A stretch of 64,000 nt of DNA from Euonymus europaeus (Eukaryota > Streptophyta > Magnoliopsida > Celastrales > Celastraceae): the NCBI GenBank assembly GCA_963580455.1, contig OY756961.1, positions 12,009,001-12,073,000 of the forward strand, written 5' to 3'. Shown here in pieces: positions 1-14,700 of this stretch. The notes under the pieces were generated by a model. The model made no database searches. It was not told where the DNA came from and worked only from the letters and a program-made list of their open reading frames with translations. Each line of letters opens with the position of its first letter. The first letter of the stretch is position 1. A program made the position numbers and the translations under genes.

Positions 1-1030
1 CTCGGTGTAAACTTTTTATTGTTCTTCTGTGTCAAATTTTATGAGTATAAACTTCCAAGATTATTTCGATGGCAAAAGACCAACTTTCTATGATAAATGG
101 ACAAAAGCTTTAAAAGCTCCTCCATAGAAAGAGTTGAGCAACTTCGGACAATCAAAGTCGCTCGGTGTACACTTTTTATTGTTCTTCTACTTCAAATTTT
201 ATGAGTGTAAGCTTCTTAGATTATTTCGATGTAAAAACAACAACTTTCAATGACAAATGGAAAAAACAGTTAAAAGCTCCTCCATAGAGAGAGTTGAGCA
301 ACTTCAGACATTCAAAGTTGCTCGGTGTACACTTTTTATTGTTCTTTTATGTTAAATTTTACGAAAATGAGCTTACAGGATCATTTCGATGCCAAAACAC
401 CAACTTTCAATGACAAATGGACAAAACCGTTAAAAGCTCCTCCATAGAGAGAGTTGAGAAACTTCGGACAATCAAAGTTGCTCGGTGCACACTTTTTAAT
501 GTTCTTCTATGTCAAATTTTATGAGTACAAGCTTCCAAGATTATTTCGATGGCAAAAGACAAACTTTCTATGACAAATGGACAAAATCATTAAAAGCTCC
601 TCCATAGAGAGTGTTGAGCAACTTCAGACAATAAAAGTTGCTCGTTGTATACTTTTTATTGTTCTTCTATGTTAAATTTTATGAAAATGAGCTTCCAGGA
701 TTATTTCGATGCCAAAACACCAACTTTCTATGACAAATGGACAAAACCAATAAAAGCTCCTCCATAGAGAGAGTTGAGCAACTTCAGACAATCAAAGTTG
801 CTTGGTGTACACTTTTTATTGTTCTTCTATGTTAAATTTTATGAAAATGAGCATCCAGGGTTATTTCGATGCCAAAACACCAACTTTCTATGACAAATGG
901 ACAAAACCATTAAAAGCTCCTCCAAAGAGAGAGTTGAGCAACTTCAGAATATCAAAGTTGATCGGTGTATACTTTTTATTGTTCTTCTACTTGAAATTTT
1001 ATGAGTGTAAGCTTCTTAGATTATTTCGAT
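1..1030. repeat. Block re-occurring nearly unchanged at 11959-12988
   Basis: The first 1.03 kb of the window matches 11959-12988 with a fixed offset of 11958 bp. Shared private variants include GTTCTTCTGTGTC at 21 and 11979, AAAGTCGCTCGG, and GAGAAACTTCGG. Only isolated substitutions are visible. The match breaks near 1030/12990. The offset equals 75 monomers plus 3 bp minus the 45 bp missing from the short monomer near 6205. A more diverged third copy lies at about 8758-9800. Confidence 0.85.
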
Positions 1031-2570
1031 GCAAAAACACCAATTTTCTATGACAAATGGAAAAAAACAGTTAAAAGCTCCTCCATAGAGAGAGTTGAGC
1101 AACTTCAGACAATCAAAGTTTCTCGGTGTACACTTTTTATTGTTCTTTATGTTAAATTTTACGAAAATGAGCTTCCAGGATCATTTCGATGCCAAAACAC
1201 CAACTTTCTATGACAAATGGACAAAACTGTTAAAAGCTCCTCCATAGAGAGAGTTGAGCAACTTCGGACTATCGAAGTTGCTCGGTGCACACCTTTTAAT
1301 GTTCTTCTATGTCAAATTTTATGAGTATAAGCTTCCAAGATTATTTCGATGGCAAAAGACCAACTTTCTATGACAAATGGACAAAACCGTTAAAAGCTCC
1401 TCCATAGAGAGTGTTGAGCAACTTCGGATAAATCAAATTTGCTCGGTGTACACTTTTTATTGTTCTTCTATGTTAAATTTTACGAAAATGAGCTTCAAGG
1501 ATCATTTCGATGCCAAAACACCAACTTTCTATGACAAATGGACAAAACCGTTAAAAGCTCCTCCATAGAGAGAGTTGAGAAACTTCGGACAATCAAAGTT
1601 GCTCGGTGCACACTTTTTAATGTTCTTCTATGTCAAATTTTATGAGTACAAGCTTCCAAGATTATTTCGATGGCAAAAGACAAACTTTCTATGACAAATG
1701 GACAAAATCATTAAAAGCTCCTCCATAGAGAGTGTTGAGCAACTTCAGACAATCAAAGTTGCTCGTTGTATACTTTTTATTGTTCTTCTATGTTAAATTT
1801 TATGAAAATGAGCTTCAGGATTATTTCGATGCCAAAACACCAACTTTCTATGACAAATGGACAAAACCAATAAAAGCTCCTCCATAGAGAGAGTTGAGCA
1901 ACTTCAGACAATCAAAGTTGCTTGGTGTACACTTTTTATTGTTCTTCTATGTTAAATTTTATGAAAATGAGCATCCAGGGTTATTTCGATGCCAAAACAC
2001 CAACTTTCTATGACAAATGGACAAAACCATTAAAAGCTCCTCCATAGAGAGAGTTGAGCAACTTCAGACTATCAAAGTTGATCGGTGTACACTTTTTATT
2101 GTTCTTCTACTTGAAATTTTATGAGTGTAAGCTTCTTAGATTATTTCGATGCAAAAACACCAATTTTCTATGACAAATGGAAAAAAACAGTTAAAAGCTC
2201 CTCCATAGAGAGAGTTGAGCAACTTCAGACAATCAAAGTTGCTCGGTGTACACTTTTTATTGTTCTTTTATGTTAAATTTTACGAAAATGAGCTTCCAGG
2301 ATCATTTCGATGCCAAAACACCAACTTTCTATGACAAATGGACAAAACCGTTAAAAGCTCCTCCATAGAGAGAGTTGAGCAACTTCGGACTATCGAAGTT
2401 GCTCGGTGCACACTTTTTAATGTTCTTCTATGTCAAATTTTATGAGTATAAGCTTCCAAGATTATTTCGATGGCAAAAGACCAACTTTCTATGACAAATG
2501 GACAAAACCGTTAAAAGCTCCTCCATAGAGAGTGTTGAGCAACTTCGGATAAATCAAATTTGCTCAGTGT
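330..2570. repeat. 1121-bp (7-monomer) HOR, two tandem copies
   Basis: The segment from about 330-1450 is repeated at about 1451-2570 with an offset of 1121 bp (7 x 160 + 1), falling to 1120 after a 1-nt deletion near 1815. Shared private variants include GAGTTGAGAAACTTCGG (about 453 and 1574), the TTGGTGTACAC monomer (802 and 1922) and TTGATCGGTGTA (958 and 2078). A few substitutions separate the copies, for example TCCAAAGAG against TCCATAGAG. Boundaries are by eye, good to about one monomer. Confidence 0.85.
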
Positions 2571-2899
2571 ACACTTTTTATTGTTCTTCTATGTTAAATT
2601 TTACGAAAATGAGCTTCCAGGATCATTTCGATGCCAAAACACCAACTTTCTATGACAAATGGACAAAACCGTTAAAAGCTCCTCCATAGAGAGAGTTGAG
2701 CAACTTCGGACTATCGAAGTTGCTCGGTGCACACATTTTAATGTTCTTCTATGTCAAATTTTATGAGTATAAGTTTCCAAGATTATTTCGATGGCAAAAG
2801 ACCAACTTTCTATGACAAATGGACAAAACCGTTAAAAGCTCCTCCATAGAGAGTGTTGAGCAACTTCGGATAAATCAAATTTGCTCGGTGTACACTTTT

Positions 2900-4560
2900 T
2901 ATTGTTCTTCTATGTTAAATTTTACGAAAATGAGCTTCTAGGATTGTTTCGATGCCAAAACACCAACTTTCTATGACAAATGGACAAAACCGTCAAAAGC
3001 TCCTCCATAGATTGAGTCGAGCAACTTCGGACAATCAAAGTTGCTCGGCGTACAGTTTATAATGTTCTACTAAGTCAAATTTTACGAGTATAGGCTTCCA
3101 AGATTATTTCGATGCCAAAACACCAACATTTAATAACAAATGGACAAAAGCTTTAAAAGCTCCTCCATAGAGAGAGTTGAGCAACTTCGGACTATAAAAG
3201 TTGCTCGGTGTACACTTTTTATTGTTCTTCTATGTTAAATTTTACGAAAATGAGCTTCCAGGATTATTTTGATGCCAAAACACCAACTTTCAATGACAAA
3301 TGGACAAAACCGTTAAAAGCTCTTCCATAGAGAGAGTTGAGCAACTTCGGACTATCAAAGTTGCTCGGTGTACACTTTTTGATGTTCTTCTATGTCAAAT
3401 TTTATGAGTATAAGCTTCCACGATTATTTCGATGGCAAAAGACCAACTTTCTATGACCAATGGACAAAACCTTTAAAAGATCCTCCATAGGGAGAGTTGA
3501 GCAACTTCGGAACACCAAAGTTGCTCGGTGTACACTTTTTATTGTTCTTCTATGTCAAATTTTATGAGTATAAGCTTCCTCGATTATTTCGATTCCAAAA
3601 TCCCAGGTTTCTATGACAAATGGATAAAACTGTTAAAAGCTCCTTCATAGAGAGAGTTGACCAACTTCGGACAATCAAAGATGCTCGGTGTACATGTTTT
3701 ATTGTTCTTCTATGTCAAATTTTATGAGTATAAGCTTCCAAGATTATTTCGATGCCAAAACCGCAACTTTCTATGACAAATGGAAAAAACCGTTAAAAGC
3801 TCCTCCATAGAGAGAGTTGAGCATCTTCGGACAATCAAAGTTGCTCGGTGTACACTTTTTATTGTTCTTCTATGTCAAATTTTACGAGTATAAGCTTCCA
3901 GGATTATTTCGATGCCAAAACAACAACTTTCTATGACAAATGGAAAAAACCGTTAAAAGCTCCTCCATAGAGCGAGTTGAGCAACATCGGACCATCAAAG
4001 TTGCTCGGTGTACACCTTTCAATGTTCTTCTATGTCAAATTTTACGAGTATAAGCTTCCTAGATTATTTCGATGAAAAAACACTAACTTTCTATGAAAAA
4101 TGGGCAAAGCCGTTAAAAGCACGTATACAGAGAGAGTTGAGCAACTTCGGACAATCGAAGTTGCTCGGTGTGCACTTTTTATTGTTTTTTATGTCAAATT
4201 TTACGTGTATAGGCTTCCAAGATTATTTCGATGCCAAAACACCAATTTTTAATGACAAATGGACAAAATCGTTAAAAGCTCCTCCATAGAGAGAGTTGAG
4301 CAACTTCGGACAATCGAAGTTGCTCGCTGTACACTTTTTATTGTTCTTCTATGTCAAATTTTATGAGTATAAGCTTCCAAGATTATTTCGATGGCAAAAG
4401 ACCAACTTTCTATGACAAATGGACAAAACCGTTAAAAGCTCCTCCATAGAGAGAGTTGAGCAACTTCGGACAATCAAAGTTGCTCGGTGTACACTTTTTA
4501 TTGTTCTTCTTTGTCAAATTTTACGAAAATGAGCATTCGGGATTATTTCAATGCCAAAAC
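2900..4560. repeat. Multi-monomer block repeated at about 10220-11880
   Basis: Ten or so consecutive monomers match 10220-11880 at an offset of about 7316 bp. Shared rare variants include the CATAGATTGAGTCGAGC start, the GTACAGTTTATAATGTTCTACTAAG monomer, ACCTTTCAATGTTC and the AGCACGTATACAGAG monomer. A related, more diverged copy of the last monomers lies at about 6840-7125. The offset again carries the 45-bp deficit of the short monomer near 6205. Confidence 0.75.
4298..4325. other. Representative monomer dyad, 11-bp stem form
   Basis: Arms GAGCAACTTCG and CGAAGTTGCTC are perfectly complementary around a 6-nt spacer GACAAT. In the more common form the spacer ends in CAA instead of CGA, giving a 9-bp stem (GAGCAACTT / AAGTTGCTC) and a 10-nt loop. 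The element recurs once per monomer in both arms, just upstream of the palindrome GTGTACAC. Confidence 0.9.
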
Positions 4561-6194
4561 AACAACTTTCTATGACAAATGGACAAAACCGTTAAAAGCT
4601 CCTCCATAGAGAGAGTTGAGCAACTTCGGACAATCAAAGTTGCTCGATGTACAGTTTTTATTGTTCTTTTATGTTAAATTTTACGAAAATGAGCTTCCAG
4701 GATTATTTCGATGCCAAAACGCCAACTTTCTATGACAAATGGACAAAATCGTTAAAACCACCTCCATAGAGGGAGTTGAGCAATTTCGGACAATCAAAGT
4801 TGCTCAATGTACACTTTTTATTGTTCTTGTATGTTAAATTTTACGAAAATGGGCTTCCAGAATAGTTTCGATGCCAAAATACCAACTTTCTACGACAAAT
4901 GGACAAAACCGTTAAAAGCTCCTCCATAGAGAGAGTTGAGCAACTTCGGACATTCAAAGTTGCTCGGTGTACACCTTTTATTGTTCTTCAATGTTAAATT
5001 TTAAGAAAATGAGCTTCCAGGATTATTTCGATGCCAAAACACCAACTTTCTATGACAAATGGACAAAACCGTTAAAAGCACCTCCATGGAGAGTGTTAAG
5101 CAACTTCGGACAATCAAAGTTGCTCGGTGTACATTTTTTATTGTTCTTCTACGTTAAATTTTACGAAAATGAGCTTCCGGGATTATTTCGATGCAAAAAC
5201 ACCAATTTTCTATGACAAATGGAAAAAACAGTTAAAAGCTCCTCCATAGAGAGTGTTGAGCAACTTCGGACAATCAAAGTTGCTCGGTATACACTTTTTA
5301 TTGTTCTTCTATGTTAAATTTTACGAAAATGAGCTTCCAAGATTATTTCGATGCCAAAACACCAACTTTCTATGACAAATGGACAAAACCGTTAAATGCT
5401 CCTCTAAAGAGAGAGTTGAGCAACTTCGGACTATCAAAGTTGCTCGGCGTACAGTTTATAATGTTCTACTAAGTCAAATTTTACGAGTATAGGCTTCCAA
5501 GATTATTTCGATGCCAAAACACCAACTTTCTATGACAAATGGACGAAACCGTTAAAAGCTCCTCCATAGAGAGTGTTGAGCAACTTCGGACAATCAAATT
5601 TGCTCGGTGTACACTTTTTATTGTTCTTCTATGTTAAATTTTACGAAAATGGGGTTCTCGGATTGTTTTGATGCCAAAACACCAACTTTCTATGACAAAT
5701 GGACAAGACCGTTAAAAGCTCCTCCATAGAGAGAGTTGAGCAACTTCGGACAATCGAAGTTGCTCGGTGTACACTTTTTATTGTTCTTCTATGTCAAATT
5801 TTATGAGTATAAGCTTTCAAGATTATTTTGATAGCAAAAGACCAACTTTCTATGACAAATGGACAAAAGCTTTAAAAGCTCCTCCATAGAGAGAGTTGAG
5901 CAACTTCGGATAAATCAAATTTGCTCGTTGTACAATTTTTATTGTTCTTCTATGTTAAATTTTACGAAAATGAGCTTCTAGGATTGTTTCGATGCCAAAA
6001 CACCGACTTTCTATGACAAATGGACAAAACCGTTAAAAGCTCCTCCATAGAGAGAGTCGAGCAAATTCGGACAATCAAAGTTGCTCGGTGTACACTTTTT
6101 ATTGTTCTTTTATGTTAAATTTTACGAAAATGAGCTTCCATGATCATTTCGATACAAAAACACCAACTTTCTATGACAAATGGACAAAACCGTT

Positions 6195-6225
6195 AGATGC
6201 TCCTCTAAACTTTTTAATGTTCTTC
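6195..6225. repeat. Junction of a shortened (about 115 bp) monomer
   Basis: Near 6205-6210 the sequence passes from GTTAGATGCTCCTCTAAA straight to CTTTTTAATGTTC. About 45 bp is missing: the whole dyad and the GTGCACA that normally separates these blocks. This monomer is the only large phase break in the first 20 kb and explains why long-range HOR offsets across it are about 45 bp short of a multiple of 160. Confidence 0.8.
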
Positions 6226-8740
6226 TATGTTAAATTTTACGAAAATGAGCTTCCAGGAATATTTTGATGCCAATACACCAACTTTCAATGACAAATGGAC
6301 AAAACCGTTAAAAGCTCTTCCATAGAGAGAGTTGAGCAACTTCGGAACACCAAAGTTGCTCGGTGTACACTTTTTATTGTTCCTCTATGTCAAATTTTAT
6401 GAGTATAAGCTTCCTCGATTATTTCGATTGCAAAAGACCAACTTTCTATGACAAATGGACAAAACCTTTAAAAGCTCCTTCATAGAGAGAGTTGACCAAC
6501 TTCGGACAATCAAAGATGCTTGTTGTACATGTTTTATTATTCTTCTATGTCAAATTTTATGAGTATAAGCTTCCAAGATTATTTCGATGCCAAAACCGCA
6601 ACTTTCTATGACAAATGGAAAAAACCTTTAAAAGTTCCTCCGTAGAGAGAGTTGAGCATCTTCGGACAATCAAAGTTGCTCGGTGTACACTTTTTATTGT
6701 TCTTCTATGTCAAATTTTACGAGTATAAGCTTCCAGGATTATTTCGATGCCAAAACAACAACTTTCTATGACAAATGGAAAAAAACCGTTAAAAGCTCCT
6801 CCATAGAGAGAGTTGAGCAACGTCGGACCATCAAAGTTGCTCGGTGTACACCTTTGAATGTTCTTCTATGTCAAATTTTACGAGTATAAGCTTCCCAGAT
6901 TATTTCGACGAAAAAACACTAACTTTCTATGAAAAATGGGCAAAGCCGTTAAAACCACGTATACAGAGAGAGTTGAGCAACTTCGGACAATCGAAATTGC
7001 TCGGTGTACACTTTTTATCGTTTTTTATGTCAAATTTTACGTGTATAGGCTTTCAAGATTATTTCGATGTCAAAACACCAATTTTTAATGACAAATGGAC
7101 AAAACCGTTAAAAGCTCCTCCATAGAGAGAGTTGAGCAACTTCGGAAAATCAAAGTTGCTTGGTGTATACTTTTTATTGTTCTTCTACTTCAAATTTTAT
7201 GACTGTAAGCTTCTTAGATTATTTCGATGCAAAAACAACAACTTTCTATGACAAATGGAAAAAACCGTTTAAAGCTCCTCCATGGAGAGAGTTGAGCACC
7301 GTCGGACCATCAAAGTTGCTCGGTGTACACCTTTTAATGTTCTTCTATGTCAAATTTTATGAGTATAAACTTCCTAGATTATTTCGATGAAAAAACACCA
7401 ACTTTCTATGATAAATGAACAAAGCCGTTAAAAGCACGTCTATAGAGAGAGTTGAGCAACTTCCGACAATCGAAGTTGCTCGGTGTACACTTTTTATTGC
7501 TTTTTTATGTCAAATTTTACGTGTATAGGCTTCCAAGATTATTTCGATGCCAAAACACTAACTTTCAATGACAAATTGATAAAAACCGTTAAAAGCTCCT
7601 CCATAGAGAGAGTTGAGCAACTTCGGACAATCAAAGTTGCTCGGTGTACAATTTTATTGTTCTTCTATGTTAAATTTTACGAAAATGGGCTTCCAGAATA
7701 GTTTCGATGCCAAAATACCAACTTTCTACGACAAATGGACAAAACCGTTAAAAGCTCCTCCATAGAGAGAGTTGAGCAACTTCGGACTGTCAAAGTTGCT
7801 CGGTGTACACTTTTTATGCTCTTATAATTTAAATTTTACGAAAATGAGCTACCAGGATTATTTCGATGCCAAATTAACAACTTTTAATAACAAATGGACA
7901 AAACTGTTAAAAGCTCCTCCATAGAGAGAGTTCAGCAACTTCAGACAATCAAAGTTGCTCGGTGTACACTTTTTATTGTTCTTCTATGTTAAATTTTACG
8001 AAAATGAGCTTCCAGGATTATTTCGATGCCAAAACACCAACTTTCTATGACAAACGGACAAAACCGTTAAAAGCTCCTCCATAGAGAGAGTTGAGCAACT
8101 TCGGACTCTCAAAGTTGCTCGGTGTACACTTTTTATTGTTCTTCTATGTCAAATTTTACGAAAATGATCTTCTAGGATTATTTCGATGCCAAAACACCAA
8201 CGTTCTATGACAAATGGACAAAACCGTTAAAAGCTCCTCAATAGAGTGAGTTGAGCAACTTCGGACAGTCGAAGTTGCTCGGTGTACACTTTTTATTGTT
8301 CGTCGATGTCAAATTTTATGAGTATAAGCTTACAAGATTATTTTGATGGCAAAAGACCAACTTTCTATGACAAATGGAAAAAACCGTTAAAAGCTCCTCC
8401 ATAGAGAGAGTTGAGCAACTTCGGACAATCGAAGTTGCTCGCTGTACACTTTTTATTGTTCTTCTATGTCAAATTTTATGAGTATAAGCTTCCAAGATTA
8501 TTTCGATGGCAAAAGACCAACTTTCTATGACAAATGGACATAACCGTTAAAAGCTCCTCCATAGAGAGAGTTGAGCAACTTCGGACAATCAAAGTTGCTC
8601 GGTGTACACTTTTTATTGTTCTTCTTTGTCAAATTTTACGAAAATGAGCATCCGGGATTATTTCGATGACAAAACAACGACTTTCTATGACAAATGGACA
8701 AAACCGTTAAAAGCTCCTTCATAGAGAGAGTTGAGCAACT

Positions 8741-11700
8741 TCGGACAATCGAAGTTGGTTGGTGTAAACTTTTTATTTTTCTTCTATGTCGAATTTTATG
8801 AGTATAAGCTTCCAAGATTATTTCGATGGCAAAAGACCAACTTTCTATGACAAATGGACAAAAGCTTTAAAAGCTCCTCCATAGAAAGAGTTGAGCAACT
8901 TCGGACAATCAAAGTCGCTCGGTGTACACTTTTTATTGTTCTTCTACTTTAAATTTTATGAGTGTAAGCTTCTTAGATTATTTCGATGTAAAAAAAACAA
9001 CTTTCTATGACAAATGGAAAAAACAGTTAAAAGCTCCTCCATAGAGAGAGTTGAGCAACTTCAGACATTCAAAGTTGCTCGGTGTACACTTTTTATTGTT
9101 CTTTTATGTTAAATTTTACGAAAATGAGCTTACAGGATCATTTCGATGCCAAAACACCAACTTTCAATGACAAATGGACAAAACCGTTAAAAGCTCCTCC
9201 ATAGAGAGAGTTGAGAAACTTCGGACAATCAAAGTTGCTCGGTGCACACTTTTTAATGTTCTTCTATGTCAAATTTTATGAGTACAAGCTTCCAAGATTA
9301 TTTCGATGGCAAAAGACCAACTTTCTATGACAAATGGACAAAATCATTAAAAGCTCCTCCATACAAAGTGTTGAGCAACTTCAGACAATCAAAGTTGCTC
9401 GTTGTATACTTTTTATTGTTCTTCTATGTTAAATTTTATGAAAATGAGCTTCCAGGATTATTTCGATGCCAAAACACCAACTTTCTATGACAAATGGACA
9501 AAACCAATAAAAGCTCCTCCATAGAGAGAGTTGAGCAACTTCAGACAATCAAAGTTGCTCGGAGTACACTTTTTATTGTTCTTCTATGTTAAATTTTATG
9601 AAAATGAGCATCCAGGATTATTTCGATGCCAAAACACCAACTTTCTATGACAAATGGACAAAACCATTAAAAGCTGCTCCACAGAGAGAGTTGAGCAACT
9701 TCGGACTATCAAAGTTGATCGGTGTACACTTTTTGTTGTTCTTCTACTTGAAATTTTATGAGTGTAAGCTTCTTAGATTATTTCGATGCAAAAACACCAA
9801 TTTTCTATGAAAAATGGAAAAAAACAGTTAAAAGCTCCTCCATAGAGAGAGTTGAGCAACTTCAGACAATCAAAGTTGCTCGGTGTACACTTTTTATTGT
9901 TCTTTTATGTTAAATTTTACGAAAATGAGCTTCCAGGATAATTTCGATGCCAAAACACCAACTTTCTATGACAAATGGACAAAACCGTTAAAAGCTCCTC
10001 CATAGAGAGAGTTGAGCAACTTCGGACTATCGAAGTTGCTCGGTGCACACTTTTTAATGTTCTTCTATGTCAAATTTTATGAGTATAAGCTTCCAAGATT
10101 ATTTCGATGGCAAAAGGCCAACTTTCTATGACAAATGTACAAAACCGTTAAAAGCTCCTCCATAGAGAGTGTTGAGCAACTTCGGATAAATCAAATTTGC
10201 TCGGTGTACACTTTTTATTGTTCTTCTATGTTAAATTTTACGAAAATGAGCTTCTAGGATTGTTTCGATGCCAAAACACCAACTTTCTATGACAAATGGA
10301 CAAAACCGTCAAAAGCACCTCCATAGATTGAGTCGAGCAACTTCAGACAATCAAAGTTGCTCGGCGTACAGTTTATAATGTTCTACTAAGTCAAATTTTA
10401 CGAGTATAGGCTTCCAAGATTATTTCGATGCCAAAACACCAACATTTAATGACAAATGGACAAAAGCTTTAAAAGCTCCTCCATAGAGAGAGTTGAGCAA
10501 CTTTGGACTATAAAAGTTGCTCGGTGTACACTTTTTATTGTTCTTCTATGTTAAATTTTACGAAAATGAGCTTCCAGGATTATTTTGATGCCAAAACACC
10601 AACTTTCAATGACAAATGGACAAAACCGTTAAAAGCTCTTCCATAGAGAGAGTTGAGCAACTTCGGACTATCAAAGTTGCTCGGTGTACACTTTTTGATG
10701 TTCTTCTATGTCAAATTTTATGAGTATAAGCTTCCACGATTATTTCGATGGAAAAAGACCAACTTTCTATGACCAATGGACAAAACCTTTAAAAGCTCCT
10801 CCATAGAGAGAGTTGAGCAACTTCGGAACACCAAAGTTGCTCGGTGTACACTTTTTATTGTTCTTCTATGTCAAATTTTATGAGTATAAGCTTCCTCGAT
10901 TATTTCGATGCCAAAACCGCAACTTTCTATGACAAATGGAAAAAACCGTTAAAAGCTCCTCCATAGAGAGAGTTGAGCAACGTCGGACAATCAAAGATGC
11001 TCGGTGTACATGTTTTATTGTTCTTCTATGTCAAATTTTATGAGTATAAGCTTCCAAGATTATTTCGATGCCAAAACCGCAACTTTCTATGACAAATGGA
11101 AAAAACCGTTAAAAGCTCCTCCATAGAGAGAGTTGAGCATCTTCGGACAATCAAAGTTGCTCGGTGTACACTTTTTATTGTTCTTCTATGTCAAATTTTA
11201 CGAGTATAAGCTTCCAGGATTATTTCGATGCCAAAACAACAACTTTCTATGACAAATGGAAAAAACCGTTAAAAGCCCCTCCATAGAGCGAGTTGAGCAA
11301 CGTCGGACCATCAAAGTTGCTCGGTGTACACCTTTCAATGTTCTTCTATGTCAAATTTTACGAGTATAAGCTTCCTAGATTATTTCGATGAAAAAACACT
11401 AACTTTCTATGAAAAATGGGCAAAGCCGTTAAAAGCACGTATACAGAGAGAGTTGAGCAACTTCGTACAATCGAAGTTGCTCGGTGTGCACTTTTTATTG
11501 TTTTTTATGTCAAATTTTACGTGTATAGGCTTCCAAGATTATTTCGATGCCAAAACACCTATTTTTAATGACAAATGGACAAAACCGTTAAAAGCTCCTC
11601 CATAGAGAGAGTTGAGCAACTTCGGACAATCGAAGTTGCTCGCTGTACACTTTTTATTGTTCTTCTATGTCAAATTTTATGAGTATAAGCTTCCAAGATT

Positions 11701-14700
11701 ATTTCGATGGCGAAAGACCAACTTTCTATGACAAATGGACAAAACCGTTAAAAGCTCCTCCATAGAGAGAGTTGAGCAACTTCGGACAATCAAAGTTGCT
11801 CGGTGTACACTTTTTATTGTTCTTCTTTGTCAAATTTTACGAAAATGAGCATTCGGGATTATTTCAATGCCAAAACAACAACTTTCTATGACAAATGGAC
11901 AAAACCGTTAAAAGCTCCTTCATAGAGAGAGTTGAGCAACTTCGGACATTCGAAGTTGCTCGGTGTAAACTTTTTATTGTTCTTCTGTGTCAAATTTTAT
12001 GAGTATAAACTTCCAAGATTATTTCGATGGCAAAAGACCAACTTTCTATGATAAATGGACAAAAGCTTTAAAAGCTCCTCCATAGAAAGAGTTGAGCAAC
12101 TTCGGACAATCAAAGTCGCTCGGTGTACACTTTTTATTGTTCTTCTACTTCAAATTTTATGAGTGTAAGCTTCTTAGATTATTTCGATGTAAAAACAACA
12201 ACTTTCTATGACAAATGGAAAAAACAGTTAAAAGCTCCTCCATAGAGAGAGTTGAGCAACTTCAGACATTCAAAGTTGCTCGGTGTACACTTTTTATTGT
12301 TCTTTTATGTTAAATTTTACGAAAATGAGCTTACAGGATCATTTCGATGCCAAAACACCAACTTTCAATGACAAATGGACAAAACCGTTAAAAGCTCCTC
12401 CATAGAGAGAGTTGAGAAACTTCGGACAATCAAAGTTGCTCGGTGCACACTTTTTAATGTTCTTCTATGTCAAATTTTATGAGTACAAGCTTCCAAGATT
12501 ATTTCGATGGCAAAAGACAAACTTTCTATGACAAATGGACAAAATCATTAAAAGCTCCTCCATAGAGAGTGTTGAGCAACTTCAGACAATAAAAGTTGCT
12601 CGTTGTATACTTTTTATTGTTCTTCTATGTTAAATTTTATGAAAATGAGCTTCCAGGATTATTTCGATGCCAAAACACCAACTTTCTATGACAAATGGAC
12701 AAAACCAATAAAAGCTCCTCCATAGAGAGAGTTGAGCAACTTCAGACAATCAAAGTTGCTTGGTGTACACTTTTTATTGTTCTTCTATGTTAAATTTTAT
12801 GAAAATGAGCATCCAGGGTTATTTCGATGCCAAAACACCAACTTTCTATGACAAATGGACAAAACCATTAAAAGCTCCTCCAAAGAGAGAGTTGAGCAAC
12901 TTCAGAATATCAAAGTTGATCGGTGTATACTTTTTATTGTTCTTCTACTTGAAATTTTATGAGTGTAAGCTTCTTAGATTATTTCGATGCCAAAACACCA
13001 ACTTTCTATGACAAATGGACAAAACCATTAAAAGCTCCTTCATAGAGAGAGTTGAGCAACTTCAGACAATCAAAGTTGCTCGGTGTACACTTTTTATTGT
13101 TCTTTTATGTTAAATTTTACGAAAATGAGCTTCCAGGATCATTTCGATGCCAAAACACCAACTTTCTATGACAAATGGAAAAACCGTTAAAAGCTCCTCC
13201 ATAGAGAGAGTTGAGCAACTTCGGACTATCGAAGTTGCTCGGTGCACACTTTTTAATGTTCTTCTATGTCAAATTTTATGAGTATAAGCTTCCAAGATTA
13301 TTTCGATGGCAAAAGACCAACTTTCTATGACAAATGGACAAAACCGTTAAAAGCTCCTCCATAGAGAGTGTTGAGCAACTTCGGATAAATCAAATTTGCT
13401 CGGTGTACACTTTTTATTATTCTTCTATGTTAAATTTTACGAAAATGAGCTTCTAGGATTGTTTCGATGCCAAAACACCAACTTTCTATGACAAATGGAC
13501 AAAACCGTCAAAAGCTCCTCCATAGAGAGAGTCGAGCAACTTCGGACAATCAAAGTTGCTCGGCGTACAGTTTATAATGTTCTACTAAGTCAAAATTTAC
13601 GATTATAGGCTTCCAAGATTATTTCGATACCAAAACACCAACATTTAATGACAAATGGACAAAAGCTTTAAAAGCTCCTCCATAGAGAGAGTTGAGCAAC
13701 TTCGGACTATAAAAGTTGCTCGGTGTACACTTTTTATTGTTCTTCTATGTTAAATTTTACGAAAATGAGCTTGCAGAATTATTTTGATGCCAAAACACCA
13801 ACTTTCAATGACAAATGGACAAAACCGTTAAAAGCTCTTCCATAGAGAGAGTTGAGCAACTTCGGACTATCAAAGTTGCTCGGTGTACACTTTTTGATGT
13901 TTTTCTATGTCAATTTTTATGAGTATAAGCTTCCACGATTATTTCGATGGCAAAAGACCAACTTTCTATGACAAATGGACAAAACCTTTAAAAGCTCCTC
14001 CATAGAGAGAGTTGAGCAACTTCGGAACATCAAAGTTGCTCGGTGTACACTTTTTATTGTTCTTCTATGTCAAATTTTATGAGTATAAGCTTCCTCGATT
14101 ATTTCGATGCCAAAATCCCAGGTTTCTATGACAAATGGATAAAACTGTTAAAAGCTCCTTCATAGAGAGAGTTGACCAACTTCGGACAATCGAAGATGCT
14201 CGGTGTACATGTTTTATTGTTCTTCTATGTCAAATTTTATGAGTATAAGCTTCCAAGATTATTTCGATGCCAAAACCGCAACTTTCTATGACAAATGGAA
14301 AAAACAGTTAAAAGCTCCTCCATAGAGAGAGTTGAGCATCTTCGGACAATCAAAGTTGCTCAGTGTACACTTTTTATTGTTCTTCTATGACAAATTTTAC
14401 GAGTATAAGCTTCCAGGATTATTTCGATGCCAAAACAACAACTTTCTATGGCAAATGGAAAAAACCGTTAAAAGCTCCTCCATAGAGAGAGTTGAGCAAC
14501 GTTGGACCATCAAAGTTGCTCGGTGTACACCTTTCAATGTTCTTCTATGTCAAATTTTACGAGTATAAACTTCCTAGATTATTTCGATGAAAAAACACCA
14601 ACTTTCTATGATAAATGAACAAAGCCGTTAAAAGCACGTCTATAGAGAGAGTTGAGCAACTTCTGACAATCGAAGTTGCTCGGTGTACACTTTTTATTGC

